Source of the DNA: Algoriphagus resistens
GTDB lineage: Bacteria > Bacteroidota > Bacteroidia > Cytophagales > Cyclobacteriaceae
Assembly: GCF_001442615.1 (NCBI RefSeq)
Contig: NZ_LMXN01000009.1
Location: 62,001 to 126,000 of the forward strand
Length of the DNA stretch: 64,000 nucleotides
Reading direction: 5' to 3'
Shown here: positions 18,631 to 28,407 of the stretch, piece after piece
How positions within the stretch are numbered: the first letter of the stretch is position 1
Layout of the letters: the number at the start of each line of letters is the position of its first letter
Program-made: the position numbers and the translations under genes
Notes under the pieces: generated by a model
Databases searched by the model: none
Told to the model about the DNA's origin: nothing
What the model saw: only the letters and a program-made list of their open reading frames with translations

Positions 18631-19728
18631 TTAAGCCCCCTGGTCTTCTTTCCAACTCACATTAGTGTTGAGAAGAATAGCCTCTATTTCACGAAGGGCA
18701 TCTCTGTGTATTTCATTGGGATAATACACGAAGCCTTCAATGTAATAAAGTTTTCCTTTTTTCTGATCAACCATCAGGTAGCCTAGATAGGATCCACCCA
18801 TGCTGGTGTTGTTGGTTTTCCAGGAACCTCTTATTTCTGTGGTAAAATTATCATTAATCACCATGTTTCTGAAAACTGGAGGGATTTGTTTTTCAGATAC
18901 CACATAAGAGGTAGAGTCATCCGGGTCTCCAAAAATATATTGTTTTGTAATGGAATCTCTGAGTTTGAGGATGTTTGTAGGAAATGTTTGTTCCTCAGAA
19001 ATATAATCTGTCTCGTAGAAAAACAAGCTGATGTCAGCTCTATTTCCGCTCGGTGTAATTTGTCTTACCCAAAGAAAGTTATCTTCTGACTTGGCCACTT
19101 GATAGGAGGCAGGCACATTTATTTCAATTCCAAGATTTTCTCTTGCTTCGAAAGCAGCAGCAGAATTTTTTCTGGCAAGAATGATTTTTTCTAATCTGTT
19201 ACGTTCTCTTACTTCGAACAGATTCTGTATGCGGTTTCCGTTTTTCCTAAGATTTTCAACAAGTTGATCTTCCGTATTTCCAAATAAGTACAAAACTTCC
19301 TGACCGATCGCATATTCATCCTCCATTCTAAGAGAATAAATATTCGGATCATTCATCGCCTTTTCCTTTGATTCTTTGGAGAACTGTGCGTTGATCACTT
19401 GACTGGCGGAGCCTTTATCATCAAAAGTAGTGACGTAAATTAAGTTGGTAGACATTTTGAGCATACGGGTCATTGCTCTAGGATCTACTGTATTTACTTT
19501 GAATTTGGCCTCAGATCTGATCATCCCAGGAATGTCAGATTCGAAAATCTCTTTTAATTCCTTTCCTACAGGACCTGCCCATTTCACAGAGTCTATAACT
19601 AATATAATCTCTCCGATTGATCCTCTCGCTTTTGGCTTGGAGCTGTCTACTGTTGTACCATCACTTTCGCAGGAAACAAGGGCAATACCCATAACTAGGG
19701 CTATGAGAATGGATGCAAAGGTTTTCAT
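18631..19728 (-). CDS. DUF4837 family lipoprotein
   Basis: This 365-residue protein starts with a lipoprotein signal ending at the lipobox LVSC (C20). The mature part resembles DUF4837, a Bacteroidota family of unknown function, with GSIGEIILVIDSVKWAGPVGKELKEIF near the N-terminus and WVRQITPSGNRADISLFFYET in the middle. The mature sequence after the Cys is acidic (ESDGT), which can favour surface display in this phylum. That last point is inference. The gene lies 23 bases upstream of maeB on the same strand and 121 bases downstream of the lytic transglycosylase start. Confidence 0.75.
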   Translation of the reverse strand: MKTFASILIALVMGIALVSCESDGTTVDSSKPKARGSIGEIILVIDSVKWAGPVGKELKEIFESDIPGMIRSEAKFKVNTVDPRAMTRMLKMSTNLIYVTTFDDKGSASQVINAQFSKESKEKAMNDPNIYSLRMEDEYAIGQEVLYLFGNTEDQLVENLRKNGNRIQNLFEVRERNRLEKIILARKNSAAAFEARENLGIEINVPASYQVAKSEDNFLWVRQITPSGNRADISLFFYETDYISEEQTFPTNILKLRDSITKQYIFGDPDDSTSYVVSEKQIPPVFRNMVINDNFTTEIRGSWKTNNTSMGGSYLGYLMVDQKKGKLYYIEGFVYYPNEIHRDALREIEAILLNTNVSWKEDQGA

Positions 19729-19849
19729 TTTTGTTGTTGGTTCTTGGATAAGGTCAAATTAATGACATAACAACACATATCCTTATTTAGGATAGAATAT
19801 TGCCATTAGTTAAAAAAAATTAACAAAATAGGGATAGGTACGATCTAAA

Positions 19850-21238
19850 TTAGCCAATTATGAGTTTCTGGCCAGGTTTGATGTTGTTTGAATTGAGGTT
19901 GTTCAACCGCTTGATTTGATCTACTGTCAGTCCCTCATGTTTTCTGGAAATGATCCATAAAGAATCACCTGGCTGTACAGTGTAAGTAGTTTGTCCTGAG
20001 GAGTTTGTTTCGGTGGAAGCGATGTTTCCTGACATGCCTGAATTGATTTGTAGCGTTTGTCCAACACGGATCAGATTTGAGGAAAGATTGTTCCATTTTT
20101 TGATTTGAGTGACTGTGACACCATGGCGTCGTGCGATGGACCCCAGCACATCCCCAGATTTTACCTTATAAGACATCGAGTTTTGTCTGATTTCTTGAGC
20201 AAGCTCCTCAACAGATTGTAATTCCATGTTGGATGCTAGCAAAACAGTAGGGGCATTATTTAGGGAATCAGTTAACCAGGCAAGGTTTTCTTTGATGTAA
20301 GGTGCTTTGGACTTTGGAATACGAAGGGCCATGCTTCTGTTACTTTCCGGCAGATTCCTGTTTTTAATCGCAGGATTTAGCGTTTTTAGATCAGCCACAC
20401 AGAGATTGGTGAGTTCAGCCAGTTTGTCCAGGCTAAGTGCCCTGTCAAATCGGATTTTCTCATATTCCACCACGTATGTAGGATCCTCGGGATGGAAATT
20501 ATGCTCTTCGAGATGATTCAGTATATAAAGCATGGCTTGTACCTGAGGCACATAGCTTCGTGTTTCCCGTGGTAAATAATTATAAATTCCCCAGAAAGTT
20601 TTCTTTCCTCCCGATCTTCGTATGGCTTTTCTCACGTTACCTGGGCCGCAGTTGTAGGCTGCCATCGCTACTTCCCAATCCCCAAACATACGGTGAAGTG
20701 ACTTGAGGTATTTGGCAGCGGCCTCGGTAGAGAGCTCAGGATCCATCCTGTCATCTACTTCATTGTTGGTATTCATGCCATACATTCTGCCTGTCGCAGG
20801 CATAAATTGCCAAAGACCTATCGCACCTACCCGAGAACGGATTTGAGGATCTAATCCAGATTCTATTATAGATAAGTATTTTATCTCCAATGGCATGTCG
20901 TGCTTTGCCATGGTTTCATCAAACATAGGGAAAAACATCTCCTTACGGGCTAGAACCATTTTAGTATAGTCTCTATTTCTTACCGTAAAGTATTGTATGA
21001 AAGAAAAAACACGATCATTCAGCTCAAAGGACATTTCATGGTCCATTGCTTTTATGCGACGGTCTATTTCCCCGTAAGTAAAGTCCGGGATGTACTCGTA
21101 GTGATAATTAGGCAGTACTTCATCATCGAGAAGAGAAGCTACCGCTACCGATTCATCATCCTGAGAAAAGGCTTTGGACAGTGGGATCAGACATGTGATA
21201 AGCGCAAGCGTGATGGTTCTGAACAAAGGTTTTTTCAT
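19850..21238 (-). CDS. MltD-like membrane/periplasmic lytic transglycosylase with two LysM domains
   Basis: This 462-residue protein has a signal peptide (cleavage near AFSQ, residue 26). Its SLT domain (about 105-230) carries the catalytic glutamate E126 in YLSIIESGLDP and the GLWQFMPATGRMYG and AAYNCGPGNV motifs. Two LysM modules follow, at about 355-400 (YKVKSGDVLGSIARRHGV) and 416-462 (YTVQPGDSLWIISRKHEG). It would cleave peptidoglycan glycan strands to 1,6-anhydromuropeptides, with the LysM domains binding glycan. MltD of Escherichia coli has the same order. Its start is 14 bases from the gatA stop, so it is probably expressed with tatA-gatA. Confidence 0.93.
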   Translation of the reverse strand: MKKPLFRTITLALITCLIPLSKAFSQDDESVAVASLLDDEVLPNYHYEYIPDFTYGEIDRRIKAMDHEMSFELNDRVFSFIQYFTVRNRDYTKMVLARKEMFFPMFDETMAKHDMPLEIKYLSIIESGLDPQIRSRVGAIGLWQFMPATGRMYGMNTNNEVDDRMDPELSTEAAAKYLKSLHRMFGDWEVAMAAYNCGPGNVRKAIRRSGGKKTFWGIYNYLPRETRSYVPQVQAMLYILNHLEEHNFHPEDPTYVVEYEKIRFDRALSLDKLAELTNLCVADLKTLNPAIKNRNLPESNRSMALRIPKSKAPYIKENLAWLTDSLNNAPTVLLASNMELQSVEELAQEIRQNSMSYKVKSGDVLGSIARRHGVTVTQIKKWNNLSSNLIRVGQTLQINSGMSGNIASTETNSSGQTTYTVQPGDSLWIISRKHEGLTVDQIKRLNNLNSNNIKPGQKLIIG

Positions 21239-21252
21239 TTGGATAATGGGTC

Positions 21253-22680
21253 TTATGTTGTCAATTCAGTTAGGTAATTGCTAAAAGCATACAGCTCAGC
21301 TTCTTTGAAGGAATTACAAATGACTTGCAGTCCTATAGGCATTCCCTGCTTATCTTTTCCATTTGGAAGAGATATAGCAGGAACTCCTGAAACAGAGGCC
21401 TGTACAGTAAATAGGTCTTCTAGGTACATGGCTACCGGATCACCGCTATGCTCACCAAACTTAAACGCTGTAGATGGCGTAGTCGGCATAATAATATAGT
21501 CAAAATCATTCAAAAGATTCTCTGTGAAATCTTTTATTAATCTTCTGACCTTCTGTGCTTTGGTGAAATATGCGTCATAATAGCTGGCACTTAGTACGAA
21601 AGTACCGAGCATGATTCTTCGCTTTACTTCCTCGCCAAACCCCTCGCTTCTAGTAAGTTTGTACATGCTTTCGAGATTATGCGCGTTTGGAGTACGGTAC
21701 CCATACTTCACGCCGTCGAACCGGGACAAATTGGAACTTGCCTCCGCTGTAGTCAGGATATAATAGGTAGGTAGAATGAAATCCAATAATGGGAAACTTA
21801 TTTCTTCTACAGCATGTCCTTCTGTTTTCAGTTTTTCCAAAACTGCCAATGTATTGGCTTTGATCTCTGGCTGAAGTGCAGTAGATTCTATCGTTTCTTT
21901 GAGATATGCAACTTTAGCTTTTTTGTCGAAATGCAGCAATTGGCTATATGGAAGCACAGATTTTCTAGAGGAAGTGCTATCGTATTCATCGTGGCCTGCC
22001 ATGATTTCCATTACTAGGGCATTGTCTTTAACTGTATGGGAGAATATTCCAATACAATCAAAAGAAGATGCGTAAGCGATCAGACCCCAGCGAGATACAC
22101 GGGAGTAAGTAGGCTTCATCCCGATTACTCCAGTAAATGCCGCAGGCTGCCTTACCGAGCCACCTGTATCTGTTCCTAAAGAAGTTGTACAGAGATTTGC
22201 CTGAACTGCAACAGCTGACCCTCCGGAAGATCCTCCCGGAACGCGCGATTCATCAGCAGCATTCAGCACTTTGCCATGGGTAGAGTTTTCATTCGAACTT
22301 CCCATTCCAAACTCATCACAGTTCAGTCTGCCAATTATAATGGCATCCTCGTCCAGTAACCTTTGGATTGCCGTAGTGGTGAACTGGGATTTGAAGCCTT
22401 TGAGGATTTTGGAGGAAGCATTAGCTTCATGGCTGACATAGCAAAGTACGTCTTTGATGCCAATGACCATTCCTGCAAGTTTACCTGCATTTCCATTTGC
22501 TAATTTCTGATCTATAAGATCAGCCTGAGCTAATGCAGAATGCTCATAAACTTCGACGAAGGCGTTGAGGTGCGCCTTCGTCTGAATGTTATTAAGATAA
22601 TATTGGACTATCGCACGACAGTCTATTTCCTTCTTTTCGAGCGATTTTTTTATCTCGTCGAATGAAATGAATTTTTCCAA
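21253..22680 (-). CDS. gatA: Glutamyl-tRNA(Gln) amidotransferase subunit A
   Basis: This 475-residue amidase-signature protein has the catalytic Lys-cisSer-Ser set: K76 in GIKDV, S151 in PGGSSGGSA and S175 in GTDTGGSVRQPA. The spacing agrees with characterised GatA. Together with GatB and GatC it converts Glu-tRNA(Gln) to Gln-tRNA(Gln) in the cytoplasm, using ammonia released from glutamine. GatB and GatC are not in the window. The gene lies between tatA (18-base gap) and the lytic transglycosylase (14-base gap). A generic amidase is the alternative, but length and C-terminal sequence (GLQVICNSFKEAELYAF) favour GatA. Confidence 0.93.
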   Translation of the reverse strand: MEKFISFDEIKKSLEKKEIDCRAIVQYYLNNIQTKAHLNAFVEVYEHSALAQADLIDQKLANGNAGKLAGMVIGIKDVLCYVSHEANASSKILKGFKSQFTTTAIQRLLDEDAIIIGRLNCDEFGMGSSNENSTHGKVLNAADESRVPGGSSGGSAVAVQANLCTTSLGTDTGGSVRQPAAFTGVIGMKPTYSRVSRWGLIAYASSFDCIGIFSHTVKDNALVMEIMAGHDEYDSTSSRKSVLPYSQLLHFDKKAKVAYLKETIESTALQPEIKANTLAVLEKLKTEGHAVEEISFPLLDFILPTYYILTTAEASSNLSRFDGVKYGYRTPNAHNLESMYKLTRSEGFGEEVKRRIMLGTFVLSASYYDAYFTKAQKVRRLIKDFTENLLNDFDYIIMPTTPSTAFKFGEHSGDPVAMYLEDLFTVQASVSGVPAISLPNGKDKQGMPIGLQVICNSFKEAELYAFSNYLTELTT

Positions 22681-22698
22681 TTTTCTTGGCTTAAGAGA

Positions 22699-22899
22699 TT
22701 ACTTTTTCTTGCCGTCTTTCAGCCCCTCTTCTAGGTCGTTCTGAATGTCCTTCGTAGCATCTTTAAATTCTCTGATACCACGTCCAAGGCCACGAGCCAA
22801 TTCAGGTATTCTTTTAGCACCAAACAATAGAAGGACGACCAATACGATCAATACGATCGAGCCACCGCCCATGTTTTGAATGAAACCTAATGTAGTCAT
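22699..22899 (-). CDS. tatA: Sec-independent twin-arginine translocase subunit TatA
   Basis: This 66-residue protein has a short N-terminal membrane helix (about 13-27) followed by the FGAKRIPELARGLGRGIREFK amphipathic-helix signature and a charged tail. TatA oligomers form the pore-like element of the Tat pathway, which exports folded proteins with RR signal peptides. TatC is not in the window. The gene starts a likely tatA-gatA-transglycosylase operon. It is relevant here because at least three proteins in the window (42664, 45113, 62205) have twin-arginine signals. Confidence 0.93.
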   Translation of the reverse strand: MTTLGFIQNMGGGSIVLIVLVVLLLFGAKRIPELARGLGRGIREFKDATKDIQNDLEEGLKDGKKK

Positions 22900-23011
22900 G
22901 ATGGTGTGTGTTTAAGGGTAAATGTGATTACAAAGATATAACTGTGATCCGCTTACACAAAGTTCAACGGGAAAGCAGTCCATCTTTTTTATGAATATAC
23001 GTATTAAAATG

Positions 23012-24268
23012 CTATTTAGATGTAAGCCAGGTAGAAGGATTCATTACGGTCAGTCCTTTCCATGTCTGAAAATGTACTTCAGCCTCACCACCGGCACCCG
23101 TAGCGACCTGACCAATTACGTCTTTTGCACTTACAGTTTGTCCAGATTTTACAGTAATGGTTTTCAGCTTGCTATACATGGTATAATACTCCCCATGTTT
23201 GATAATCACTGTTCCGCCAAATCCAGGCATCGTTGTGATTTTAGTTACGGTTCCGTCAAAAACTGCTCTGACATTTGAATTAGGCTGAGTACGAATGTCC
23301 AATCCGTCACTTTCCATAGTAATTCCTTTTAAAGTAGGGTGAGGATAGGTTCCATAGCCTTGCGAAACGAACCCAGTCTCTACTGGCCAAGGTAATCTGC
23401 CTTTATTCCCTGCAAAAGAATTGGACAAGGCGGCTACTTCCGGAGTCATTGGCATACTGCTACCAGATGATTTGGTTGCGGTGCTGTTGTCTTTTTTTGC
23501 TGCAGCTTCCGCACGCCTTATCTCATCTTCGATCACCTGTTTAATCATCTTATTGAGTTGATCCTGTTGTTTTTTAGTTGCAGTGATCTGTTTTTTGATG
23601 TCTTTTTCTTTGCTTGTGAGCGTATTTACCAGACCTTGCTGCTCACGTTTCATTTTATCAAGCTGTGCACGTTCTTTTTGCTCCTCAGCAAGTACCTTTT
23701 CTTTTTCTATTTTTTTCTCATCCAGTAGTATACGCTGATCTTTAAGCTCTGTACTCAGCTTTTCAATTAGGGCTGCCTGCTGTTTACGGCTATCTGTGTA
23801 TTGTTTGAGATACATCAATCTAGAATAAAGTTGATTGAAATTGGCCGAACTGAAAACAAAAGAGACAATGGAAAGTCCGCGATTCAGCTTGGAAGCATTG
23901 TAAATCATGCGACCATATTCTGCTTTCAGTTCCTTTAGTTGGCTTTCCAGACTTGTTATTTTTGCCTCTGTTTCTGTGATCTCCTGATTGATGAGTTTTA
24001 CTTCTCTGTCTAATGTGTTAACGAGCCTGGTTTGGGTTTGAAACTGTCTTGTGACAGCATTTAATTCGCCTATGGAATTTTGTTTGGTGATTGTGGTTTG
24101 CTTTAGGATTTTGTCAAATTCCCTTAACCTGGCCTGAACTTCGGCTTTTTGCCTTTCCAGTTCTTCTCTAGTTTGTTTGGTCTGTGCAGAAATCGATCCT
24201 GTCGAACAAACAAATAATCCAATCAGTAGGCTAAATGGAATAAGGTATTTGCGGAGCATGCAATTCAA
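23012..24268 (-). CDS. EnvC-like murein hydrolase activator with degenerate LytM domain
   Basis: This 418-residue protein has a signal peptide (about 1-28), long coiled coils (about 30-110 and 150-265) and a C-terminal M23/LytM fold (about 290-418). Zinc-ligand positions of active M23 peptidases are lost: the HxxxD His is Ser near 320, the YxHL His is Lys near 367 (YSKL), and HxH near 397-399 reads EVH. That fits EnvC or NlpD-type activators, which switch on amidases rather than cutting peptidoglycan. It would act in the periplasm during septum splitting. It overlaps the DUF4292 gene upstream by four bases and is probably cotranscribed with it and the TPR gene. Confidence 0.87.
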   Translation of the reverse strand: MNCMLRKYLIPFSLLIGLFVCSTGSISAQTKQTREELERQKAEVQARLREFDKILKQTTITKQNSIGELNAVTRQFQTQTRLVNTLDREVKLINQEITETEAKITSLESQLKELKAEYGRMIYNASKLNRGLSIVSFVFSSANFNQLYSRLMYLKQYTDSRKQQAALIEKLSTELKDQRILLDEKKIEKEKVLAEEQKERAQLDKMKREQQGLVNTLTSKEKDIKKQITATKKQQDQLNKMIKQVIEDEIRRAEAAAKKDNSTATKSSGSSMPMTPEVAALSNSFAGNKGRLPWPVETGFVSQGYGTYPHPTLKGITMESDGLDIRTQPNSNVRAVFDGTVTKITTMPGFGGTVIIKHGEYYTMYSKLKTITVKSGQTVSAKDVIGQVATGAGGEAEVHFQTWKGLTVMNPSTWLTSK

Positions 24269-25005
24269 AATTTGAAGGGGAAGCTTAGTGGCTCGGAATG
24301 GGGATCAACGGATGTCCACTCCACATGGATGATGGTGTTCTGCCCTCCTTCCGGGAGCTGATAGGCTAGCTTATAGAGGACTTCAAATGGAAATGGCTTC
24401 GAATCTACTTCCTGGAATGTCGCATAGCTGGCAAGCAAAGAACCCCGATCATCCAGAGAATTGCTCACCAGCTCGGATACTTTTCTATCGTTGACATCGA
24501 CTTTGGAGAAGTAACGTACTTTGTCACGTACCTGGGTAAGTTCAAAGAACTTTCCTACGCGAACCAATCTGTCTTTGTAGTCAACCGTGTGCGGAGGATT
24601 CGCAAAAAGCAGGTTTTGGAATACATCCAGCGATAGTTTTAGTCCATATACGGATTCAAATTCTGTGAATGTAAGGTTTATATCTTCACTGCCTATCCGG
24701 TCTTTGATTTGAATTTTATCTTGGGTGATTAAACCTCGGACCGCTTCCATTCCCATGCCTGGAGAAATAATGAACCAAAGCACGGAATCTTTCTTTGAAC
24801 GTAAATTCAAACTTCCACGGGTGATTTTGCCAGATTCTTCTTCAATGACGACTTTTGCCTTGGCGTTCATGTACTCATAGTCGGTATAGATAGGTGAAAA
24901 ATCATCCATTTTTCCATCTGCCTGGTAGACGACTGTCTTTTTAGAGCAGGAGAAAAGAAGGCTCATGCCTAGGACAAACACAGTTCCTGCAAAAAGTTTA
25001 TTCAT
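24265..25005 (-). CDS. DUF4292 family lipoprotein
   Basis: This 246-residue protein has a lipoprotein signal ending in LLFSC (C20). The mature sequence fits DUF4292 of Bacteroidota, with KAKVVIEEESGKITRGSLNLRSKKDSVLWFIISPGMGMEAVR. This half-barrel-like pattern of strands recalls LolA/LolB-type lipid-binding folds, but I cannot confirm that from sequence. Its start overlaps the stop of the TPR gene by eight bases and its stop overlaps the EnvC-like start by four. The three are therefore tightly coupled, which hints at a shared envelope role. Confidence 0.75.
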   Translation of the reverse strand: MNKLFAGTVFVLGMSLLFSCSKKTVVYQADGKMDDFSPIYTDYEYMNAKAKVVIEEESGKITRGSLNLRSKKDSVLWFIISPGMGMEAVRGLITQDKIQIKDRIGSEDINLTFTEFESVYGLKLSLDVFQNLLFANPPHTVDYKDRLVRVGKFFELTQVRDKVRYFSKVDVNDRKVSELVSNSLDDRGSLLASYATFQEVDSKPFPFEVLYKLAYQLPEGGQNTIIHVEWTSVDPHSEPLSFPFKF

Positions 25006-26725
25006 GGTATTTTCTTTCTTTTATTTTCTGCAAAAGTTTATCTGATGCTTCAGGAGTTCCTTCTGCCTTTTTCCAGTAACTCAGCGCTTCGTTTTTCTTG
25101 CCAAGATGATATAAAATATCGCCATAATGCTCCAACATCACACCGCTTGGCTCAGCTTCGTGTTTCATGGCTAAATCCATAAATTTTTTTGCGCCCTCGT
25201 AATCTTCCATTTGAAAAAGAACCCAGGCATGTGTATCAAGGAAAGTGCCATTGTCAGGAAATCGCTTGACAACTTTGTCGGACATTGTTTTGGCTTTATC
25301 CAAATCCTTTTTTTCCAGCGAAAGAAAGTAAGAATAATTGTTCAGGACCTGCTCATCATTTGGGTTGAGTTTTAAAGCTTTATCGAAGTTCCGGAATGCT
25401 TCTTCTTTTTCGCCTAGATTATAAAGAGAATTTCCAAGGGACCCAAAAGCAACTTGATCCAATTGGGGGTTTCTGTTAGCATTTAGTTCTATGGCTTTTT
25501 TAAGAGCTGCTACCGCTTCCGCATCTTTCTTTTGGGCGGACTTGACTACCCCGTCATAGAACCAGAATTCCGGGTTTTGCGGGAATTCGTCTACACCGAG
25601 AATGGTGAATTTCTCCAGCTCAGCGAAATTTGCATCTTCTCCAAAAGATCCCAGAATGACTTGCTCTAGCATTTTAGCATTCTTGGGATTGATCAAAAGA
25701 GACTTTTTAAAGTATTCTATGCCTTCTTTTATTCGTTGATCCTGCATCCTTCGCTGCCCTAGAGCGGCATAAATATCTGGATTTTCGGGATTTGAAGAAG
25801 TCATTAAAGTCTCTAGACTGTCTAGCAACAGCTCTCTTTCCTGTGTTTTAATCTCGCTTAATTGGCTTATAAACGCCTTTGATTTAACTTCAGAATCGAG
25901 ATCAGGACTTGCGAAAGCGAGGAATAGATGATGATTTGATTCTTCGATATTTCCCTTGTCTTTTAGTAGCGTATGGGCCGCCATCTGCAATTCGGGTTGA
26001 TTTGGATACTTTTTGATTTCACCAAAAACCAACTCCAAAGCTTGGTCTACCCGATTATTGTTATACAGAATCTCGACCAGATTCATTACATAGGCAGGGG
26101 TGCCTGGCCTGGCTTCTATCAGTTTTTCACCTTCCGCTATAGCTTGGCTGAGCTTATTGTCGTTCAGATAGATTCGCTGCTTTTGAAGTGTTATCGGTTC
26201 CATTACACCATAGTACTCTTCTGCTCTATCGAGTGCTATCAAAGCGTTGTCCATCTCTCCAGCATTCAAATAAATTGATGCGAGATCTAGGTTGTACTGC
26301 TGGTTGTTTTCGCCATCGGCAGTCAGTTTTTCGAGAATATCAGCAGCTTTTAACGGTTGCTTGAGATTAGTGTAAATCTCCGCCAACATCAGGGCATAGT
26401 ACTTATTGTCAGCATCCAATTCCACGGCTTTAGTCGCAAAAGGCATTGCTTTTTCCGCTTGGTTTGCTTTGACAAGAACCTCAGCAATCTTATAATGGAC
26501 AGCGGGTTCTTTCGGAGAAAATTCCAATGCTTTTTGGAAATAGAAAAAGGCTTTTTCTAAATCATCAAGCACAAGGTTCTTCTCACCTTCGATGAAATAT
26601 CGGGTGCCTTGCGATTCATTTAACTGGGCCTTGTGCTCTTTCTTTGAAAGTCTGCCTTGGCTAAAACTTTCGGTAGAGCCTAGAGCCACTACTAGGAATA
26701 TGAGAAGTATTCTTTTATAATTCAC
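24998..26725 (-). CDS. Secreted tetratricopeptide-repeat protein
   Basis: I place the start at a GTG codon (26725), giving 575 residues with a compact signal peptide of about 23 residues ending ESFSQ. A longer TTG-initiated reading to 26776 adds 17 polar residues before the hydrophobic segment and looks wrong. The rest is made of TPR units, for example AVHYKIAEVLVKANQAEKAM and EQVLNNYSYFLSLEKKDLDK, plus an asparagine-rich LNPNDEQ type loop. TPR arrays are protein-interaction scaffolds, and this one is probably periplasmic. It heads the TPR-DUF4292-EnvC cluster, whose genes overlap, so its partner may be among those products. Confidence 0.8.
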   Translation of the reverse strand: MNYKRILLIFLVVALGSTESFSQGRLSKKEHKAQLNESQGTRYFIEGEKNLVLDDLEKAFFYFQKALEFSPKEPAVHYKIAEVLVKANQAEKAMPFATKAVELDADNKYYALMLAEIYTNLKQPLKAADILEKLTADGENNQQYNLDLASIYLNAGEMDNALIALDRAEEYYGVMEPITLQKQRIYLNDNKLSQAIAEGEKLIEARPGTPAYVMNLVEILYNNNRVDQALELVFGEIKKYPNQPELQMAAHTLLKDKGNIEESNHHLFLAFASPDLDSEVKSKAFISQLSEIKTQERELLLDSLETLMTSSNPENPDIYAALGQRRMQDQRIKEGIEYFKKSLLINPKNAKMLEQVILGSFGEDANFAELEKFTILGVDEFPQNPEFWFYDGVVKSAQKKDAEAVAALKKAIELNANRNPQLDQVAFGSLGNSLYNLGEKEEAFRNFDKALKLNPNDEQVLNNYSYFLSLEKKDLDKAKTMSDKVVKRFPDNGTFLDTHAWVLFQMEDYEGAKKFMDLAMKHEAEPSGVMLEHYGDILYHLGKKNEALSYWKKAEGTPEASDKLLQKIKERKYHE

Positions 26726-26887
26726 GGGAAATCTGGACTGCTGCTTGAATTCACAAACATAATGCCTTTTGTGCAATTAGACTTTGCTTGTGGAAATGAT
26801 TGAACCACTAATTAGGCGTTTTTAGCGTTTGTTGACATGATAACGATACTGAGACTAAAAATGATCCCAGGTTTATAAATATTAAGT

Positions 26888-28393
26888 TTAGTGCTTTTTG
26901 CTTTTAGATAAATATGCCGTTATCTGATCTTTTTCCATCAGGTATATAAGCCCTAAATAAACTAAAATCAGGCTGTTTTTTAGGAAAAAATTTACTATTT
27001 CATCTCCAAAATCCAAATAAAATCCCAGGTAACTAACTGAAAATGAAAATATAAGGTAGAGTGCCCCTTTCCCCGTTTGATAGGGTATAGGGTAATATTT
27101 TTGCCCATAAAGAAAACAAAGCAGGCACATCACAAAATAACAGGTAATGGTGCTGAGCGCTGCCCCAAAATATCCCCAGATGGGTACAAATACATAAATA
27201 ATAGCTATGGTAAGAACTGCCCCTACCAATGTGATCCAAAAACTGTATTTGGTTTGATCAGTGATCTTGAACCAAATCGAAAGATTGAAATATACACCGA
27301 GAAGCAAGTATCCCATCAAAAGTACAGGTACTATAAATAGTCCTTCTTCATATCCTGTTTGTCCAAAAAATAAGGGGCCAAGCCAATTTAGATTCACTGA
27401 GATGGCAAGCATCAGGATAGTACAAAACAAGATAAAGGCATGCATCACCTTGGCATAGAATAAAGGTGAATTCTTATCTGCGGATTGCTTGAAAAAAAAT
27501 GGTTCAGCGGCATATTTGAAGGCTTGTATCACCAAATTCATCAAAATAGCAAGCTTAAAATTGGCTCCAAATACTCCACCCGCTTCCCGCGCACTAAGTC
27601 CGGCATAGAAATTTGGAGGAAGCACGTATTCAAATAGGAACCGTGAAAACAGCTCGTTGGTGACCCCCGCCAATCCCATAAATAGCAGTGGAATGGAATA
27701 GGACCACATGGGTTTGATAATATCAGCTTCCAGTCTGAACTGGAAGAACCCGGCTTTCCACCAAACAAATGGAATGATTAATCCATTGGCAAAAAGGTTT
27801 GAAAGTAAAATGTATTCTACCCCCCAGTCTGCTCTATATCCCAGAAAGTCTTCTGGAATTATTCCGGTGGAGATCATATAAGGAAATCCAATAATCAGGA
27901 GTAGATTGAAAAAAATATTCAGGAAAATATTGAAGAGTTTAGATCCGGCGAAAATCAAAGCTTTGTTCTCCAGCCGAAGCCTGGCAAATGGAATTGCCAA
28001 AATCGCATCAAATGAGAGTATCAGTGCCGTCCATCTGAATAAATAAGCTTGTCCGGGATAATCCAGCCATTCGGCAAGTAAAGGAGCAAGCAAGTACAAT
28101 CCGGAGCCAAGTAGTAGCGTGCTCGTGATGAGCAAGGATTGCGTAGTGTTGTATACTTTGTTAGCGTCTAGGTTTTTGCCGGTGGAGAATCTGAAAAATG
28201 TAGTCTCCATCCCGTAAGTAAAGACGATATTCATAAATCCTATCAACGCATAGATACTTGTGAACGAACCCATAGCCTCTTTGCTGAGGTATGCGGTGTA
28301 CACAATAATCATTAAAAAATTAATCGATCGGCCGAGGATACTACTCAACCCATAAACTGCAGTTTGTCCGGCAAGTTTCTTGAAATTACTCAT
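26888..28393 (-). CDS. Polysaccharide/lipid-linked oligosaccharide flippase (Wzx/MATE-like)
   Basis: This 501-residue protein has about 14 hydrophobic helices and the N-terminal pattern LAGQTAVYGLSSILGRSINFLMI typical of the polysaccharide-biosynthesis branch of the MOP exporter superfamily. Such proteins flip undecaprenyl-linked sugars across the inner membrane. No sugar-polymer cluster is adjacent, although a glycosyltransferase and sugar aminotransferase lie a few kilobases away on the other strand. MurJ-like lipid II flipping is a less likely alternative. It starts 14 bases after the enoyl-CoA hydratase stop. Confidence 0.85.
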   Translation of the reverse strand: MSNFKKLAGQTAVYGLSSILGRSINFLMIIVYTAYLSKEAMGSFTSIYALIGFMNIVFTYGMETTFFRFSTGKNLDANKVYNTTQSLLITSTLLLGSGLYLLAPLLAEWLDYPGQAYLFRWTALILSFDAILAIPFARLRLENKALIFAGSKLFNIFLNIFFNLLLIIGFPYMISTGIIPEDFLGYRADWGVEYILLSNLFANGLIIPFVWWKAGFFQFRLEADIIKPMWSYSIPLLFMGLAGVTNELFSRFLFEYVLPPNFYAGLSAREAGGVFGANFKLAILMNLVIQAFKYAAEPFFFKQSADKNSPLFYAKVMHAFILFCTILMLAISVNLNWLGPLFFGQTGYEEGLFIVPVLLMGYLLLGVYFNLSIWFKITDQTKYSFWITLVGAVLTIAIIYVFVPIWGYFGAALSTITCYFVMCLLCFLYGQKYYPIPYQTGKGALYLIFSFSVSYLGFYLDFGDEIVNFFLKNSLILVYLGLIYLMEKDQITAYLSKSKKH

Positions 28394-28407
28394 TCAGTAA
28401 AAGGAGG

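Noticed and set aside
24265-25005. Naming DUF4292 as LolB
   Set aside because: The fold guess is plausible but no LolB-specific residues can be confirmed by eye.
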